DNA from: an uncultured Marivita sp.
Lineage (GTDB): Bacteria > Pseudomonadota > Alphaproteobacteria > Rhodobacterales > Rhodobacteraceae
NCBI RefSeq assembly: GCF_947488135.1
Contig: NZ_CANKYW010000002.1
Location: 372,001-436,000, forward strand
Reading direction: 5' to 3'
DNA: 64,000 nucleotides
In this document: piece after piece, positions 1 to 10,000 of the stretch
Layout: every line of letters begins with the position of its first letter
How positions within the stretch are numbered: position 1 is the first letter of the stretch
Program-made: the position numbers and the translations under genes
Notes under the pieces: generated by a model
Seen by the model: the letters and a program-made list of their open reading frames with translations, nothing else
Databases searched by the model: none
What the model was told of the DNA's origin: nothing

Positions 1-576
1 GCGGCGACCTTGCAAGGCTGGCTGGATCAGGTGCTGAGCCGCGCGGTGGATGTGCTCATGGCGATCCCGTCGCTGATCTTTGCGTTGCTGCTGATGACCA
101 TTGCCAGCGCCTGGGCCGGGTCGGAGCGATGGCTGCTGACGGTCTACATGATCATCATCATCGCTGTGATCGACAGCACGCGCGTCTTCCGACTTGCCCG
201 CGCGGTTGGTCTCAACATCGTCGTGATGGACTATATCGAAGCGGCCAAGCTGCGGGGCGAGGGGCTGTCTTACCTGATCTTCAAGGAAATCCTGCCCAAT
301 GCAACGGCACCGCTGCTGGCCGAATTCGGACTGCGGTTCTGTTTCGTGTTTCTGACGATTGCGTCGCTGTCATTTCTGGGCGTCGGTATCCAGCCGCCCC
401 TCGCTGACTGGGGCACGATGGTGCGCGACTCGGCGCAGTTCATCAACTTCGCGGCCTTCTCGCCGCTCACCGCCGCGTTGCCGCTTCTGGCGGCGGGGGC
501 GATTGCCTTGCTGACGGTGGGGGTCAACTTCGTGGTCGACTGGATGCTGCACAGAAGTTCGGGGTTGAAGGAATGA
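1..576 (+). CDS. Peptide/nickel-type ABC transporter permease (DppC family), 5' truncated by window edge
   Basis: This is an inner-membrane subunit of an oligopeptide/nickel-type ABC importer. The frame is open from base 1, so the start lies outside the window; about 191 codons are visible. Several hydrophobic segments are present. The classic EAA coupling loop (EAAKLRGEG) is followed by ILPNATAPLL and the family signature SFLGVGIQPPLADWG, which identify a DppC-like permease. Its stop overlaps the start of the ATPase gene at 573 by 4 bases, so the two are translationally coupled. The substrate cannot be read from the permease. Confidence 0.93.
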   Translation, partial: AATLQGWLDQVLSRAVDVLMAIPSLIFALLLMTIASAWAGSERWLLTVYMIIIIAVIDSTRVFRLARAVGLNIVVMDYIEAAKLRGEGLSYLIFKEILPNATAPLLAEFGLRFCFVFLTIASLSFLGVGIQPPLADWGTMVRDSAQFINFAAFSPLTAALPLLAAGAIALLTVGVNFVVDWMLHRSSGLKE

Positions 577-2219
577 GCCGCCTTGTCGAGATTCGCGATC
601 TCTGGATCGAAGGGCGCAGCGATGAAACCTGGTCGCCGATCATCAACGGTGTGAGCCTGTCGCTCGACCAAGGTGAGGTGCTTGGCCTTATCGGGGAATC
701 GGGTGCTGGGAAATCGACCCTCGGTCTGGCCGCCATGGGGTTTACCCGCGATGGCGTGCGCATTTCCAAGGGGGCGGTAGAGTTTGACGGGATCGACCTG
801 ATCAGTGCGTCCGCTGCGAAAAAACGGGAGCTGCTGGGCAAACGGATCGCCTACGTCGCGCAGTCGGCGGCGGCGAGCTTCAACCCGGCGCACAAGCTTA
901 TTGACCAACATACCGAAGGTCCGGTTCAGCATGGGGTCATGTCCCGCGCAGAATCCGTGGAAGACGCCATCGAGCTTTATCGCCGGTTGCGCCTGCCGAA
1001 CCCCGAAGAGATCGGTTTCCGTTATCCGCATCAGGTCTCGGGCGGGCAGCTTCAGCGCGCGATGACGGCGATGGCGATGTCCTGCCGTCCCGACCTGATT
1101 ATCTTTGACGAGCCGACCACCGCGCTCGATGTGACCACGCAGATCGAAGTGCTGGCCTCGATCCGGGATATCGTCGATCAGTTCAACACCGCCGCGATCT
1201 ACATCACGCATGATCTTGCCGTCGTGGCGCAGATGGCGGACAAGATCAAAGTTCTCTTGAAGGGCGACGAGGTGGAAGAGGCCGACACGCGAACCATGCT
1301 GTCGCAGCCGAAAGAGGACTACACCAAAAGCCTTTGGGCGGTCCGCGCATTCGAGCGACCACAAAAACCCGCAGTCCACACGAGCGCAACGCCGGTGGTG
1401 TCAGTTCAGAACGTGTCGGCAGCCTATGGCAAGATCCCGGTCCTGCATGACGTGAGCTTCGACATCCACGAGGGCCGGACCGTGGCAGTCGTGGGTGAGT
1501 CGGGTTCCGGTAAATCGACGACCGCGCGGTGTATCACGGGGCTGTTGCCACCGACGCAGGGTGTGATCCAGTTCGACGGTCAATCCCTGCCCGCGAGTTA
1601 CAAGCAACGCAACAAGGACCAGTTGCGGCAGGCGCAGATGATCTACCAGATGGCAGATACGGCGCTGAACCCGCGCAAGACAATTGGCGAGATCATCGGT
1701 CGTCCGGTGCAGTTCTACATGGGATTGACCGGCAAGCAGAAACGCCGTCGCGTGGAAGAGCTTTTGGAAGAAATCGAACTGCCCGCTGCGGAATATCTCA
1801 ACCGCCTGCCCAGCGAGCTTTCGGGAGGTCAGAAGCAGCGCATCGGCATCGCCCGCGCGTTGGCGGCGGAACCGAAATTCATCATTTGCGACGAGGTGAC
1901 AAGCGCGCTGGATCAGCTTGTCGCGGAAGGTATCCTGAAACTGTTGGCACGGCTTCAGGATGATCTCAAACTCAGTTATATGTTCATCACCCACGATCTT
2001 GCGACGGTGAAAGCCATCGCCGACGAGGTGGTCGTGATGAAGGAAGGGGAAGTGGTGGAGCAGGGCCCCAAACGCGAGATGTTCATCCCGCCGCACCATC
2101 CCTACACCGACCTTTTGCTGAGCTCCGTGCCCGAAATGGACCCGGACTGGCTTACCAATCTGCTCGACGAACGCGGAGTTGATAACATCGGCGACGCCGC
2201 AGTTGATAAGATGTCATGA
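573..2219 (+). CDS. Dipeptide-type ABC transporter, fused double ATP-binding protein (DppD-DppF type)
   Basis: A 548-residue cytoplasmic ATPase that carries both nucleotide-binding domains of a peptide-type importer on one chain. Domain 1 (about 1-260) has Walker A GESGAGKS, signature VSGGQLQRA and Walker B IIFDEPTTALD. Domain 2 (about 270-540) has GESGSGKS, LSGGQKQR and IICDEVTSALD. Each is followed by the H-loop context ITHDLA. The start overlaps the permease stop by 4 bases, and the binding-protein gene follows 60 bases downstream, so the three form one operon. In the second Walker B, EVTSALD replaces the usual EPTSALD, a common variation. Confidence 0.96.
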   Translation: MSRLVEIRDLWIEGRSDETWSPIINGVSLSLDQGEVLGLIGESGAGKSTLGLAAMGFTRDGVRISKGAVEFDGIDLISASAAKKRELLGKRIAYVAQSAAASFNPAHKLIDQHTEGPVQHGVMSRAESVEDAIELYRRLRLPNPEEIGFRYPHQVSGGQLQRAMTAMAMSCRPDLIIFDEPTTALDVTTQIEVLASIRDIVDQFNTAAIYITHDLAVVAQMADKIKVLLKGDEVEEADTRTMLSQPKEDYTKSLWAVRAFERPQKPAVHTSATPVVSVQNVSAAYGKIPVLHDVSFDIHEGRTVAVVGESGSGKSTTARCITGLLPPTQGVIQFDGQSLPASYKQRNKDQLRQAQMIYQMADTALNPRKTIGEIIGRPVQFYMGLTGKQKRRRVEELLEEIELPAAEYLNRLPSELSGGQKQRIGIARALAAEPKFIICDEVTSALDQLVAEGILKLLARLQDDLKLSYMFITHDLATVKAIADEVVVMKEGEVVEQGPKREMFIPPHHPYTDLLLSSVPEMDPDWLTNLLDERGVDNIGDAAVDKMS

Positions 2220-2279
2220 GAATCGGTCCATGAAGGGCTGTCCGGCGGCAAAGGACCGCCTCAAAATCACAGGGAGACG

Positions 2280-3824
2280 ATGATGACTCGTATTTCAAGA
2301 CGTGGACTACTCAAGACCGGCGCTGCCGCCGGTGTGCTTGCGGCAAGTGGCCTGCCACTGCGCGCGCAACAACGGGGCGGCACGCTGCGCCTTGGTCTGG
2401 CCGGGGCGAACACCTCGGATAGCTGGGACAGCCGGACCCATTCCGACAGTTTCATGATCATGGCCGGTCACGGGGCGGTGTTCGACTGTCTGACCCAAGT
2501 TGCCGCAAGTGGCGAGTTGGTCGGCGAACTGGCGGAAAGCTGGGAAGCGTCGGCAGACGCCGTGACCTGGACATTCAAACTCCGCCCCGGCGTGACCTTC
2601 CACAACGGCAAGCCGTTCGGTGCGGACGATGTTCTGGAATCGCTGAACATGCATACGGCAGAAGGCGCGAAATCGGCGGCCAAGCCGATCGTCGAAAACA
2701 TCGCCGAGATGACCAAGGTCAGCGACAGCGAGGTGCAATTCACGCTGAAAGCCGGTAACGCGGACTTCCCGTTCCTGTTGTCCGACTATCACCTGTGCAT
2801 GTTCCCCGCAGGCCAGATCGAAGAGGCCATTGCGCAAGGCATCGGCACGGGCCTTTACAAGGTCGAAAGCTTCGACCCAGGCGTGCGTGTGCTGCTGAGC
2901 CGTGTCGACAGCCACTACAAGGACGGTGAAGCAGGCTGGTTCGACAGCGTTGAAATGATCGCGATCAACGACGCGTCGGCCCGGATGAACGCGCTGATGA
3001 CCGGTCAGGTTGACGCGGTGAACCGGGTCGATTTCAAGACCGAGCCGCTCATGCGCGCAAATCCAATGATCAACATCTTCGAAGTGACCGGAAACCAGCA
3101 CTTCACCTTCCCGATGCTGACCAATGTCGATCCCTTCACCGACCTCAAGGTGCGTCAGGCGCTCAAGCACGCGGTCAACCGTCAGGAACTGGTGGACAAG
3201 ATCCTGCTTGGCCACGGTGCGGTCGCCAACGACAACCCGATCGGGCCCGCGAACCAGTATTTCGCCGACGATCTGGAAATGAACGACTACGATCCCGACA
3301 AGGCGGCATCGCTTCTTCGCGAAGCAGGTCTCGACGGTCTGTCCATCGACCTGTCCGCAGCCAATGCGGCCTTCCCGGGCGCGGTCGATGCGGCGCAGCT
3401 TTATCAGGCGTCGGCCAAGGCGGCGGGCATCAATATCAACGTGGTTCAGGAACCCGATGACGGCTACTGGTCGAACGTTTGGCTGAAAAAGCCGTGGTGC
3501 GCCTGCTACTGGTCGGGCCGTGCAACCGAGGACTGGATGTTCTCGACCGCGTACGAAGCCGGTGTGCCGTGGAACGACACGGGCTGGGAAAATGCCCGGT
3601 TCCAAGAACTGTTGCTGACCGCGCGCGCCGAGCTCGACAGCGACAAGCGCCGCGAACAGTACCGCGAGATGCAGATGCTGGTTTCCAAGGAAGGTGGCAC
3701 TGTCATCCCGATGTACGCGAACTTCGTCGATGCGCATTCGACCAAGCTCACCAATTCGGGCACCATCGGTAACGTTTTCCAGATGGACAGCTCGCGCTTG
3801 ATCGAACGCTGGTGGTTCGCGTAA
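2280..3824 (+). CDS. ABC transporter substrate-binding protein, family 5 (peptide type), Tat-exported
   Basis: A 514-residue periplasmic solute receptor of the SBP_bac_5 family, partner of the upstream permease and double ATPase. The N-terminus carries a twin-arginine signal (SRRGLLKTG at about 6-14, then a hydrophobic stretch ending LPLRAQ). Family hallmarks are LAESWEASADAVTWTFKLR and the TFHNGKPFGADDV segment. Two adjacent ATGs (2280, 2283) follow a GGGAGA ribosome site, and either could be used. SBP_bac_5 members bind peptides, nickel, opines or some sugars; the nearby lyxose-isomerase-like gene does not settle the ligand. A strong terminator follows at 3846. Confidence 0.95.
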   Translation: MMTRISRRGLLKTGAAAGVLAASGLPLRAQQRGGTLRLGLAGANTSDSWDSRTHSDSFMIMAGHGAVFDCLTQVAASGELVGELAESWEASADAVTWTFKLRPGVTFHNGKPFGADDVLESLNMHTAEGAKSAAKPIVENIAEMTKVSDSEVQFTLKAGNADFPFLLSDYHLCMFPAGQIEEAIAQGIGTGLYKVESFDPGVRVLLSRVDSHYKDGEAGWFDSVEMIAINDASARMNALMTGQVDAVNRVDFKTEPLMRANPMINIFEVTGNQHFTFPMLTNVDPFTDLKVRQALKHAVNRQELVDKILLGHGAVANDNPIGPANQYFADDLEMNDYDPDKAASLLREAGLDGLSIDLSAANAAFPGAVDAAQLYQASAKAAGININVVQEPDDGYWSNVWLKKPWCACYWSGRATEDWMFSTAYEAGVPWNDTGWENARFQELLLTARAELDSDKRREQYREMQMLVSKEGGTVIPMYANFVDAHSTKLTNSGTIGNVFQMDSSRLIERWWFA

Positions 3825-3845
3825 TCGAGCGATCTCTTGAAACGG

Positions 3846-3873
3846 AACGCCCCGCCGCTTGGCGGGGCGTTTT
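3846..3873 (+). terminator. Rho-independent terminator after the ABC transporter operon
   Basis: An 11-bp perfect GC-rich stem (AACGCCCCGCC / GGCGGGGCGTT) with a GCTT loop runs into a short T run. It lies 22 bases after the binding-protein stop and just before the convergent cupin gene, so it may serve both directions. Confidence 0.85.
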
Positions 3874-3894
3874 GCGTTCAGGTGAGCGGAAATT

Positions 3895-4578
3895 TTACAG
3901 GTGCGTGTCGTAATCCGACACCAAGAGGTGCAGCGGCGCTTCGTCCTCTTCGACGTTCGAAAAGCGGCCGATCGGTTGTTCGAAGATATTGTCGGTCAGG
4001 TCGTCATTCACCGTCGAAACCTCTCCGATCAGAACATCCCCGCCTTCGCCCCAGAATGCGTGCCAGTTGTTCGGGAAAAGCGTCACTGACTCGCCGGGAT
4101 CAAGCTTGAGATGGCCTCCGGCGGGCAGGCGGCGCATCATCCCGTCGACCATGACAGATACATCGGCGCTGCGGTCGATCGCGCCGCCTGCGTCGGCCAT
4201 GAACAGTTCGAGCACGAGCGTTCCCCCGCCGCGATTGATGATGTCTTCGACCTTGAGGTCATGCCGGTGCATCGGGCTAAGCTGCCGGTCTCGGGAAATC
4301 ATGATCTTCTCGGCGTAGAGCATCGCGGATGTCTTTCCCAAATCGTGGCTCAATCCGTTGCGCGTCGTAAACAGAAACAAGCCCAGATCGTCAAAGTTTC
4401 CCTGGCCATAATCGGTGATGTCCCAACCCATGCGCCGCGCTTTAATCTCGGCGTGGTCACTGGTCTTCAGCTCGTCTGGTGACAGATAGGCGAAGGGCGG
4501 CAGGGCATAGCCGAATGACCGGATGAACGCCTCGCTTTCGTGCAGGATATCGTTGATGCGGGACCGTTTCATGTGCAC
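3895..4578 (-). CDS. D-lyxose ketol-isomerase-like cupin
   Basis: A 227-residue single-domain cupin resembling D-lyxose/D-mannose isomerases, metal enzymes that interconvert D-lyxose and D-xylulose in the cytoplasm. Visible features are the SPMHRHDLKVEDIINRGGG segment, supplying the metal-binding histidines and glutamate of the cupin core, and the second cupin motif NNWHAFWGEGG. The N-terminal helical region (RSRINDILHESEAFIRSFG) is typical of the family. It is transcribed convergently to the ABC transporter operon. The start could be 4578 or the second Met two codons in. Sugar specificity is inferred from family resemblance only. Confidence 0.8.
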   Translation of the reverse strand: MHMKRSRINDILHESEAFIRSFGYALPPFAYLSPDELKTSDHAEIKARRMGWDITDYGQGNFDDLGLFLFTTRNGLSHDLGKTSAMLYAEKIMISRDRQLSPMHRHDLKVEDIINRGGGTLVLELFMADAGGAIDRSADVSVMVDGMMRRLPAGGHLKLDPGESVTLFPNNWHAFWGEGGDVLIGEVSTVNDDLTDNIFEQPIGRFSNVEEDEAPLHLLVSDYDTHL

Positions 4579-4629
4579 CTCACGGGTATGTTGGCGCTAA
4601 CGTACCCAATACGTGCTGCCAGTGGAAGC

Positions 4630-4668
4630 GACGGGAGCCTCCGGCGGGAGTTTTTCTGGCAAGATGAA
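4630..4668. repeat. Possible Rhodobacterales-type intergenic repeat between hslU and the cupin gene
   Basis: The spacer contains GGGAGCCTCCGGCGGGAG followed by TTTTTCTGGCAAGATGAAG. A GC-rich inverted motif followed by a T-rich, then GGCAAGATGAAG-like tail is a pattern I recognise as recurrent in Rhodobacterales intergenic regions. The bhcC-bhcD spacer near 48905-48950 has a related layout. Family membership is a recollection, not a computed match. Confidence 0.3.
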
Positions 4669-4670
4669 GA

Positions 4671-5981
4671 TCAGAGCACGTACCGGCTCAGGTCGGCCGA
4701 GCGGGTCAGTTCGCCCAAGTGCTTTTCGACAAAGGCGGCATCCACGGTCACTTCTTCGCCGGGCTTGTCCGGTGCGTCGAAGCTGAGGTCTTCGAACACC
4801 CGTTCCATCACCGTGTAGAGGCGACGTGCGCCGATGTTTTCCACCGACTGGTTCACGTCCGCTGCGATTTTGGCCAAAGCGGCGATCCCCTCATCGGTGA
4901 AGGTGACGGTCACTTCTTCGGTCGCCATGAGCGCCGTGTATTGGAGCGTCAGCGCGTTGTCGGTTTCGGTCAGGATGCGCACGAAATCCTCTTCGGTCAG
5001 CGCGCGCAGGTTCACGCGGATCGGCAGACGCCCCTGAAGCTCGGGGAGCAGATCTGAGGGCTTCGCGATGTGAAACGCGCCGGAGGCGATGAAGAGGATG
5101 TGGTCGGTCTTGACCGGGCCGTGTTTGGTGCTGACGGTCGTGCCTTCGATCAACGGCAGCAGATCTCGCTGCACGCCTTCGCGGCTGACATCGCCGCCGC
5201 GTGTTTCCTGCCGGGCGGCGACCTTGTCTATCTCATCGAGAAAGACGATGCCGTTCTGCTCGACCGCTTCAAGGGCAAGTTCCTTGACCTGCTCATCGTC
5301 CAGCAGCTTGTCCGCTTCTTCCGCGATGAGGGTTTCGTAGCTTTCGGCCACGGTCATCCGCTTGCGCACTGTACGACCCGAGAAGGCTTTGCCGAAGAGA
5401 TCGCCCAGATTCATCATGCCGCCACCGCCCATGTTGGGCTGGCCGGGAATGTCCATTGTCGGGAAGGGGCTGGACGTGTCGAGCAGCTCAAGCTCGATCA
5501 CGGTGTCATCCAGCAATCCATCCTTGAGCTTCTTGCGAAACATCTCGCGCGTGCCCTCGCGGGCGCCTTCCCCGGCAATCGCTTCGATCACGCGCTCCTC
5601 GGCGGCTTCGTGCGCGCGGGCTTTCACATCTTCGCGCATCTGGTCACGGGTCATCGCGATGGCCGCATCCACCAGATCGCGGATGATCTGTTCCACATCC
5701 CGGCCGACATAGCCGACTTCGGTGAACTTGGTCGCTTCGACCTTGATGAACGGTGCCTTGGCCAGCTTCGCCAGACGGCGGCTGATTTCGGTCTTGCCGA
5801 CGCCGGTTGGCCCGATCATCAGGATATTCTTCGGATACACCTCTTCGCGCAGGTCGTCGGAAAGCTGCTTGCGCCGCCAGCGGTTGCGCAGGGCGACGGC
5901 CACGGCACGTTTGGCATCCTTCTGGCCGATGATGAACCGGTCCAGTTCGCTGACGATTTCGCGGGGGGTGAGGTCGGTCAT
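4671..5981 (-). CDS. hslU: ATP-dependent protease ATPase subunit HslU
   Basis: A 436-residue AAA+ unfoldase that feeds substrates to the HslV peptidase in the cytoplasm. The start [13 protein letters not shown] is chosen because homology begins there; upstream frame sequence is low-complexity shadow of hslV. It shows Walker [13 protein letters not shown], the pore-loop region with [21 protein letters not shown], Walker [12 protein letters not shown], sensor-type [24 protein letters not shown], and the C-terminal RYVL tail that inserts into HslV. It lies 38 bases downstream of hslV in the usual hslV-hslU order. Confidence 0.98.
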   Translation of the reverse strand: MTDLTPREIVSELDRFIIGQKDAKRAVAVALRNRWRRKQLSDDLREEVYPKNILMIGPTGVGKTEISRRLAKLAKAPFIKVEATKFTEVGYVGRDVEQIIRDLVDAAIAMTRDQMREDVKARAHEAAEERVIEAIAGEGAREGTREMFRKKLKDGLLDDTVIELELLDTSSPFPTMDIPGQPNMGGGGMMNLGDLFGKAFSGRTVRKRMTVAESYETLIAEEADKLLDDEQVKELALEAVEQNGIVFLDEIDKVAARQETRGGDVSREGVQRDLLPLIEGTTVSTKHGPVKTDHILFIASGAFHIAKPSDLLPELQGRLPIRVNLRALTEEDFVRILTETDNALTLQYTALMATEEVTVTFTDEGIAALAKIAADVNQSVENIGARRLYTVMERVFEDLSFDAPDKPGEEVTVDAAFVEKHLGELTRSADLSRYVL

Positions 5982-6019
5982 TCTTGTATTCCTTTCGGCG
6001 ACAGGAGACACATCCACGA

Positions 6020-6577
6020 TCAGGCGCTGATCGTCTCGACCGTGAGGTTGCCGTTTGTGTAGACGCAGATATCCGCTGCGATGGCCATTGCTTCGCGGGC
6101 AATCTGTTCGGCGTCCTTGTCGGTGTCCATAAGCGCGCGACCGGCGGCGAGGGCGTAGTTGCCGCCCGATCCGATGGCGGTGACATCGTGCTCGGGTTCG
6201 AGCACGTCGCCCGCGCCGGTGATGACGTACAGGTCCTTGCCGTCCGACACGATCAGCATCGCTTCGAGCTTTTGCAGGTACTTGTCGGTGCGCCAATCCT
6301 TCGCCAATTCGACGCTGGCCCGCTGCAATTGTCCGGGTGTGGCTTCTAGCTTGGTTTCCAGACGCTCCAGCAGCGTAAACGCGTCCGCCGTCGATCCGGC
6401 GAACCCCGCGACCACATCGTACCCGCCGGGTGAAATGCGACGCACCTTACGCGCGGTGCCCTTGATCACGGTTTGTCCGAGGCTGACCTGTCCGTCGCCT
6501 GCGATCACAACCTTGCCGCCCTTGCGGACGCCGATGATCGTCGTGCCATGCCAGCCGGGGAAGTCGTTGTCAGCCAT
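6020..6577 (-). CDS. hslV: ATP-dependent protease peptidase subunit HslV
   Basis: A 185-residue threonine peptidase of the HslUV (ClpQY) proteasome-like complex. The start at [11 protein letters not shown] is chosen by family alignment from memory. In this alphaproteobacterial form the catalytic N-terminal threonine (T12, in HGTTIIGVR) is preceded by an 11-residue propeptide that must be removed. Other hallmarks are the [20 protein letters not shown] segment and the [14 protein letters not shown] motif. It is co-directional with hslU, and a terminator of trxA lies upstream at 6645-6672, so hslVU probably has its own promoter in 6578-6644. Confidence 0.97.
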   Translation of the reverse strand: MADNDFPGWHGTTIIGVRKGGKVVIAGDGQVSLGQTVIKGTARKVRRISPGGYDVVAGFAGSTADAFTLLERLETKLEATPGQLQRASVELAKDWRTDKYLQKLEAMLIVSDGKDLYVITGAGDVLEPEHDVTAIGSGGNYALAAGRALMDTDKDAEQIAREAMAIAADICVYTNGNLTVETISA

Positions 6578-6644
6578 GAGAGGTCCTTTTCGCGTTTCTG
6601 TCGATATGGGCCGAACGACCAAGTCGCACAAGCCCTGCAACGCA

Positions 6645-6672
6645 AAACGCCCGGCACAGCTGGCCGGGCGTT
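6645..6672 (-). terminator. Terminator downstream of trxA
   Basis: A 10-bp perfect stem (AACGCCCGGC / GCCGGGCGTT) with a 7-base loop. Read on the minus strand it is followed by TTTTGCG, 20 bases after the trxA stop. It separates the addBA-trxA transcript from hslVU. Confidence 0.8.
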
Positions 6673-6691
6673 CGCCTGAAAAACAATGAAA

Positions 6692-7012
6692 TCAGATGCT
6701 TTCGTCGATCCAACCCTTGAGCGCGGCCTTTGGCGCAGCGCCGGTTTTGTTCGACACGACCTGACCATCCTTGAAGATGAAAAGTGACGGGATACCGCGC
6801 ACACCCATGGCAGCGGCGGTGTTCGGATTGCTGTCCACATCGACCTTGGCGATCTTGACGGCATCGCCATATTCAGCGGCCAGCTCTTCCAAGGCGGGGC
6901 CGATCTGTTTGCACGGGCCACACCATTCGGCCCAGAAGTCTACGACAACGGGAACGCTGGAATTCTTGACTTCGGCATCGAAGGTTTCATCGGTGACGGC
7001 GACGGTGGACAT
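6692..7012 (-). CDS. trxA: Thioredoxin
   Basis: A 106-residue classical cytoplasmic thioredoxin that reduces protein disulphides. The active site [13 protein letters not shown] is intact, with the downstream cis-proline region [13 protein letters not shown], and the length is normal for TrxA. It lies 48 bases after addA on the same strand, and a terminator follows at 6645-6672. Placement between addBA and hslVU is familiar from Rhodobacterales genomes. A ribosome site GGAGAGA precedes the start. Confidence 0.97.
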   Translation of the reverse strand: MSTVAVTDETFDAEVKNSSVPVVVDFWAEWCGPCKQIGPALEELAAEYGDAVKIAKVDVDSNPNTAAAMGVRGIPSLFIFKDGQVVSNKTGAAPKAALKGWIDESI

Positions 7013-7060
7013 CAGGTCTCTCCTTGCGGCTCATGCGCGGGTTTCTGTCGGATCATGAGA

Positions 7061-10000
7061 CTATGTACCCTCAGCAGGGGCGTCAAGGTGGTGTGCTCTT
7101 GCGAGCGCGTGTGTCGTGATCGGCTCCGGCAATGGCATGTAAGTGGCCGTGCGGGTCCACAGAAGGCCGCATTCGATCGCTCTGTCGGGGTAAATCGCAG
7201 CGAGCATTGCGCGATACGCGCCCATCTGCCGCAACAGCCCCTCGGGCACTTGTTCCGCTGTCTCCGGGACGGTTCGGTTCGTCTTGAAATCAAAGGCGAT
7301 TATCCTGGTTTCGGTGACCAGAAGGCGGTCGATGATCCCGTGAAAGATCATGCCGGGGAACGCGTCGAGAGAGGCCGTTACGGGCACCTCGGCCAGCGCC
7401 GTTGGTGCGAAAAAAGGAGAAAGGTCGGGTGCGTCCAAAATGGCGATGGCTTCCTGAACGAGGTCCTCTGACATTGGATGGTCCGACAAAAGCCTGGACG
7501 CGATCGCGTGTCGTTCGGCCGGAGGCACGTCCGGCAGCACCTCGAGAAGCAGGTGGATCAGCGTGCCGCGCTCCTTGGCGATATCGCTGAGGTCCCCGTC
7601 TGCTCCGGCAAGCGCCTTGGCGCCTCCCAGATCGGAGGGGCTCAGCGTGGTCTTTTCCGGGATCGAGAGGTCCGCGGGTTTCGTGAAGAGGTCCGGCAAG
7701 ACGATCTCGGGCTCTTTCGTGATATCGACTTTGGCCGGGGCCGGCGCGGGCCAATCGAGGTGCTCGAGCCGTCGCCCATGATCCGGTCCGTCGTCGCCGA
7801 AGGCAAAGCGATGGGGATTGCCACCGCACGCATCTATAGTCGCCGCGACACGGTCATGCCAGCTTTGCGCAGTGTTGTCGGCTTTCCCTGCCGCCGCCAC
7901 GACGAGCCATCGTTCCGCCCGTGTCAGAGCCACATAAAGCAGGCGGTCCTGTTCCTCTTCATCGGCCTCCCGCGCCTGATTAACGGCGGCCGCCTGAAGG
8001 GCAGCACGGGTTTTGTCCGCTCCGCGCCAGTGGATCGTACCATCGGCGGTCACGAAAGTGTCCCGGCTTGTCTGCGACTGTTTCTTGTGGGTGTCGGGAA
8101 GGATGACGATCGGCGCTTCCAGACCCTTGGCGCCGTGGATCGTCATGACCCTGATCCGTGCGCCAGCGGAGTCGACCGTACGCTTGATCTCGATGTCGTC
8201 GGTCTCCATCCAGTGCAGAAAGCCGGTCAGGCTCGGGATGTCCGTCTGCTCGTAGGCCAGAGCCTGGTTCAGCAGCGCGTCGATCCCATCCTCCGCTTCT
8301 TCCCCGAGGCGCCCAATCAGCTTTTGCCGTCCCTGATGACGGATCAGGATCCGCTCCAGAAGGTCATAGGGCCGCAGGAAATCAAGGTTCGCGCGCAGAT
8401 CGTCCAGCACGGCGAGAACGGCTGGGAAATCGTCTTTCCGCCTTCGTAATTCTTCCCAAAGATGCGGTGATTTTCGGCGATGTGCCAGATCGAAAATGGC
8501 CTGTTCATCCAGCCCGAACAGGGGCGACCGCAGGGCGGAGGCCAAAGAGAGACTGTCCTCCGGCGTGGCCAGAAACGCGAGGAGCGCGCGCAGGTCCTGA
8601 ACCGCAAGTTCGGCCATGACCTTGAGCTTGTCGGCGCCTGCGATCGGCAATCCCAGCTTTTTGCAGGACTTCAGGATCTCGTGGAACAGAGCTCCGCGAC
8701 TGCGCACAAGGATCAGGAAATCGCCTGCATGTACGGGCCGCGTCTCAAGACTTCCATCCGACGCATGCCCGGTTGGCAAGGCCGTGCCGTCTTTCAGCGT
8801 CTGGTCGATGAATCGCGCGATTCGCTGGGCGAGGATGACATTGTGGTGAGTCGGGCTGACACGATCCACCGGAGTGTCCCAGGGCATGTCCTCTGCGCCG
8901 TCGTCGGCGGGCTCGATCAGCGGCCAGAGATCGACCCGGCCGGGGAGGCTTTCGTGAAAGGAAATGTGAGTCTGATCCGGCAGAAACCCGGCTTTGTCTC
9001 TGCCTTTGAACACCTCGTCCACCAATCGCAGGATCGGCACCGAGGACCGGAACGAATAGCTGAGCTGACCATCCTGAAGCGGTGCATCGGTTGATTGCAT
9101 CTGGTCCCGAAAGGACGCGCGCATCGTGTCGAATTCGCGCGGATCGGCGCCCTGGAAGGAATAGATCGACTGTTTCTTGTCGCCGACAACAAAGATCGTG
9201 CGCCGCACATCGCTTCTGGCACCTTCGCCAGAGGTGAACTCGCGTGCCAGCTGGTTGATCACGTCCCATTGCGCGGGGCTCGTGTCCTGCGCTTCGTCCA
9301 CAAGGATATGATCGATGCCGCCGTCGAGGCGATACAACACCCATTCCGCTTGCCGCTTGTTGGTCAGAAGCCCGCGCGTGCGGGTGATCAGGTCATCGAA
9401 ATCGAGCCAGCCGCGGGCCTGTTTTTTGTCCTCGTACCGGGTCAAAAAGGTGCCAGCGAAGCGGTGGAGGATGGTGTCTTTGTCAACCGCGTCCAGGGCC
9501 AGCCGTTTCTCGCGCGCTGCTTCGACCCTGTCGTAGAGGTCTTCGAGCCTGTTTACGCTGCCGGCCAGCGATCCGGAGCGAAGTTTCGCCGTGGGGGGGA
9601 GCGTTTTGCGACGGTCGCCCTTCTGGGTGAAGACGAGGTTCTCGAGGACAAGCAGCGCATCGAGGTCTTCCGACCGGGCCGCCTGAATGGCATCGGCGAG
9701 ATCGTTGTCGGTTTTTCCGCCTGTGCGCAGATCAGGCACTATTCCGGCCAAAAACGGTATGTCGCCCGTCGCAAAGACCGTCGCGAGTACCATCGACAAC
9801 GTGTCCTGCGGCGCGAGCCCGTAGCGCTTCGCCAATTCATCGCGCGTCAGGGGAGGCGTGAACCCGTCGCGTTGGTTGACCACGGCGCTGGCCAGTTCGT
9901 GCAACGGGTTGTTCGACGCGACACGCGCAATATCGGCAATCAGTTCCGCGTCCGGTCCGCCCGCCATTTCGTCCAGAACCTGCTCGCGCAGCAATTGCGC

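Noticed and set aside
2307-3737. 476-codon minus-strand frame opposite the ABC binding protein
   Set aside because: No motif, biased composition; the sense strand is a textbook SBP_bac_5 protein.
5982-6296. N-terminal extension of hslU into hslV
   Set aside because: Residues before MTDLTPREI are Arg/His-rich shadow sequence and overlap hslV; the family start is unambiguous.
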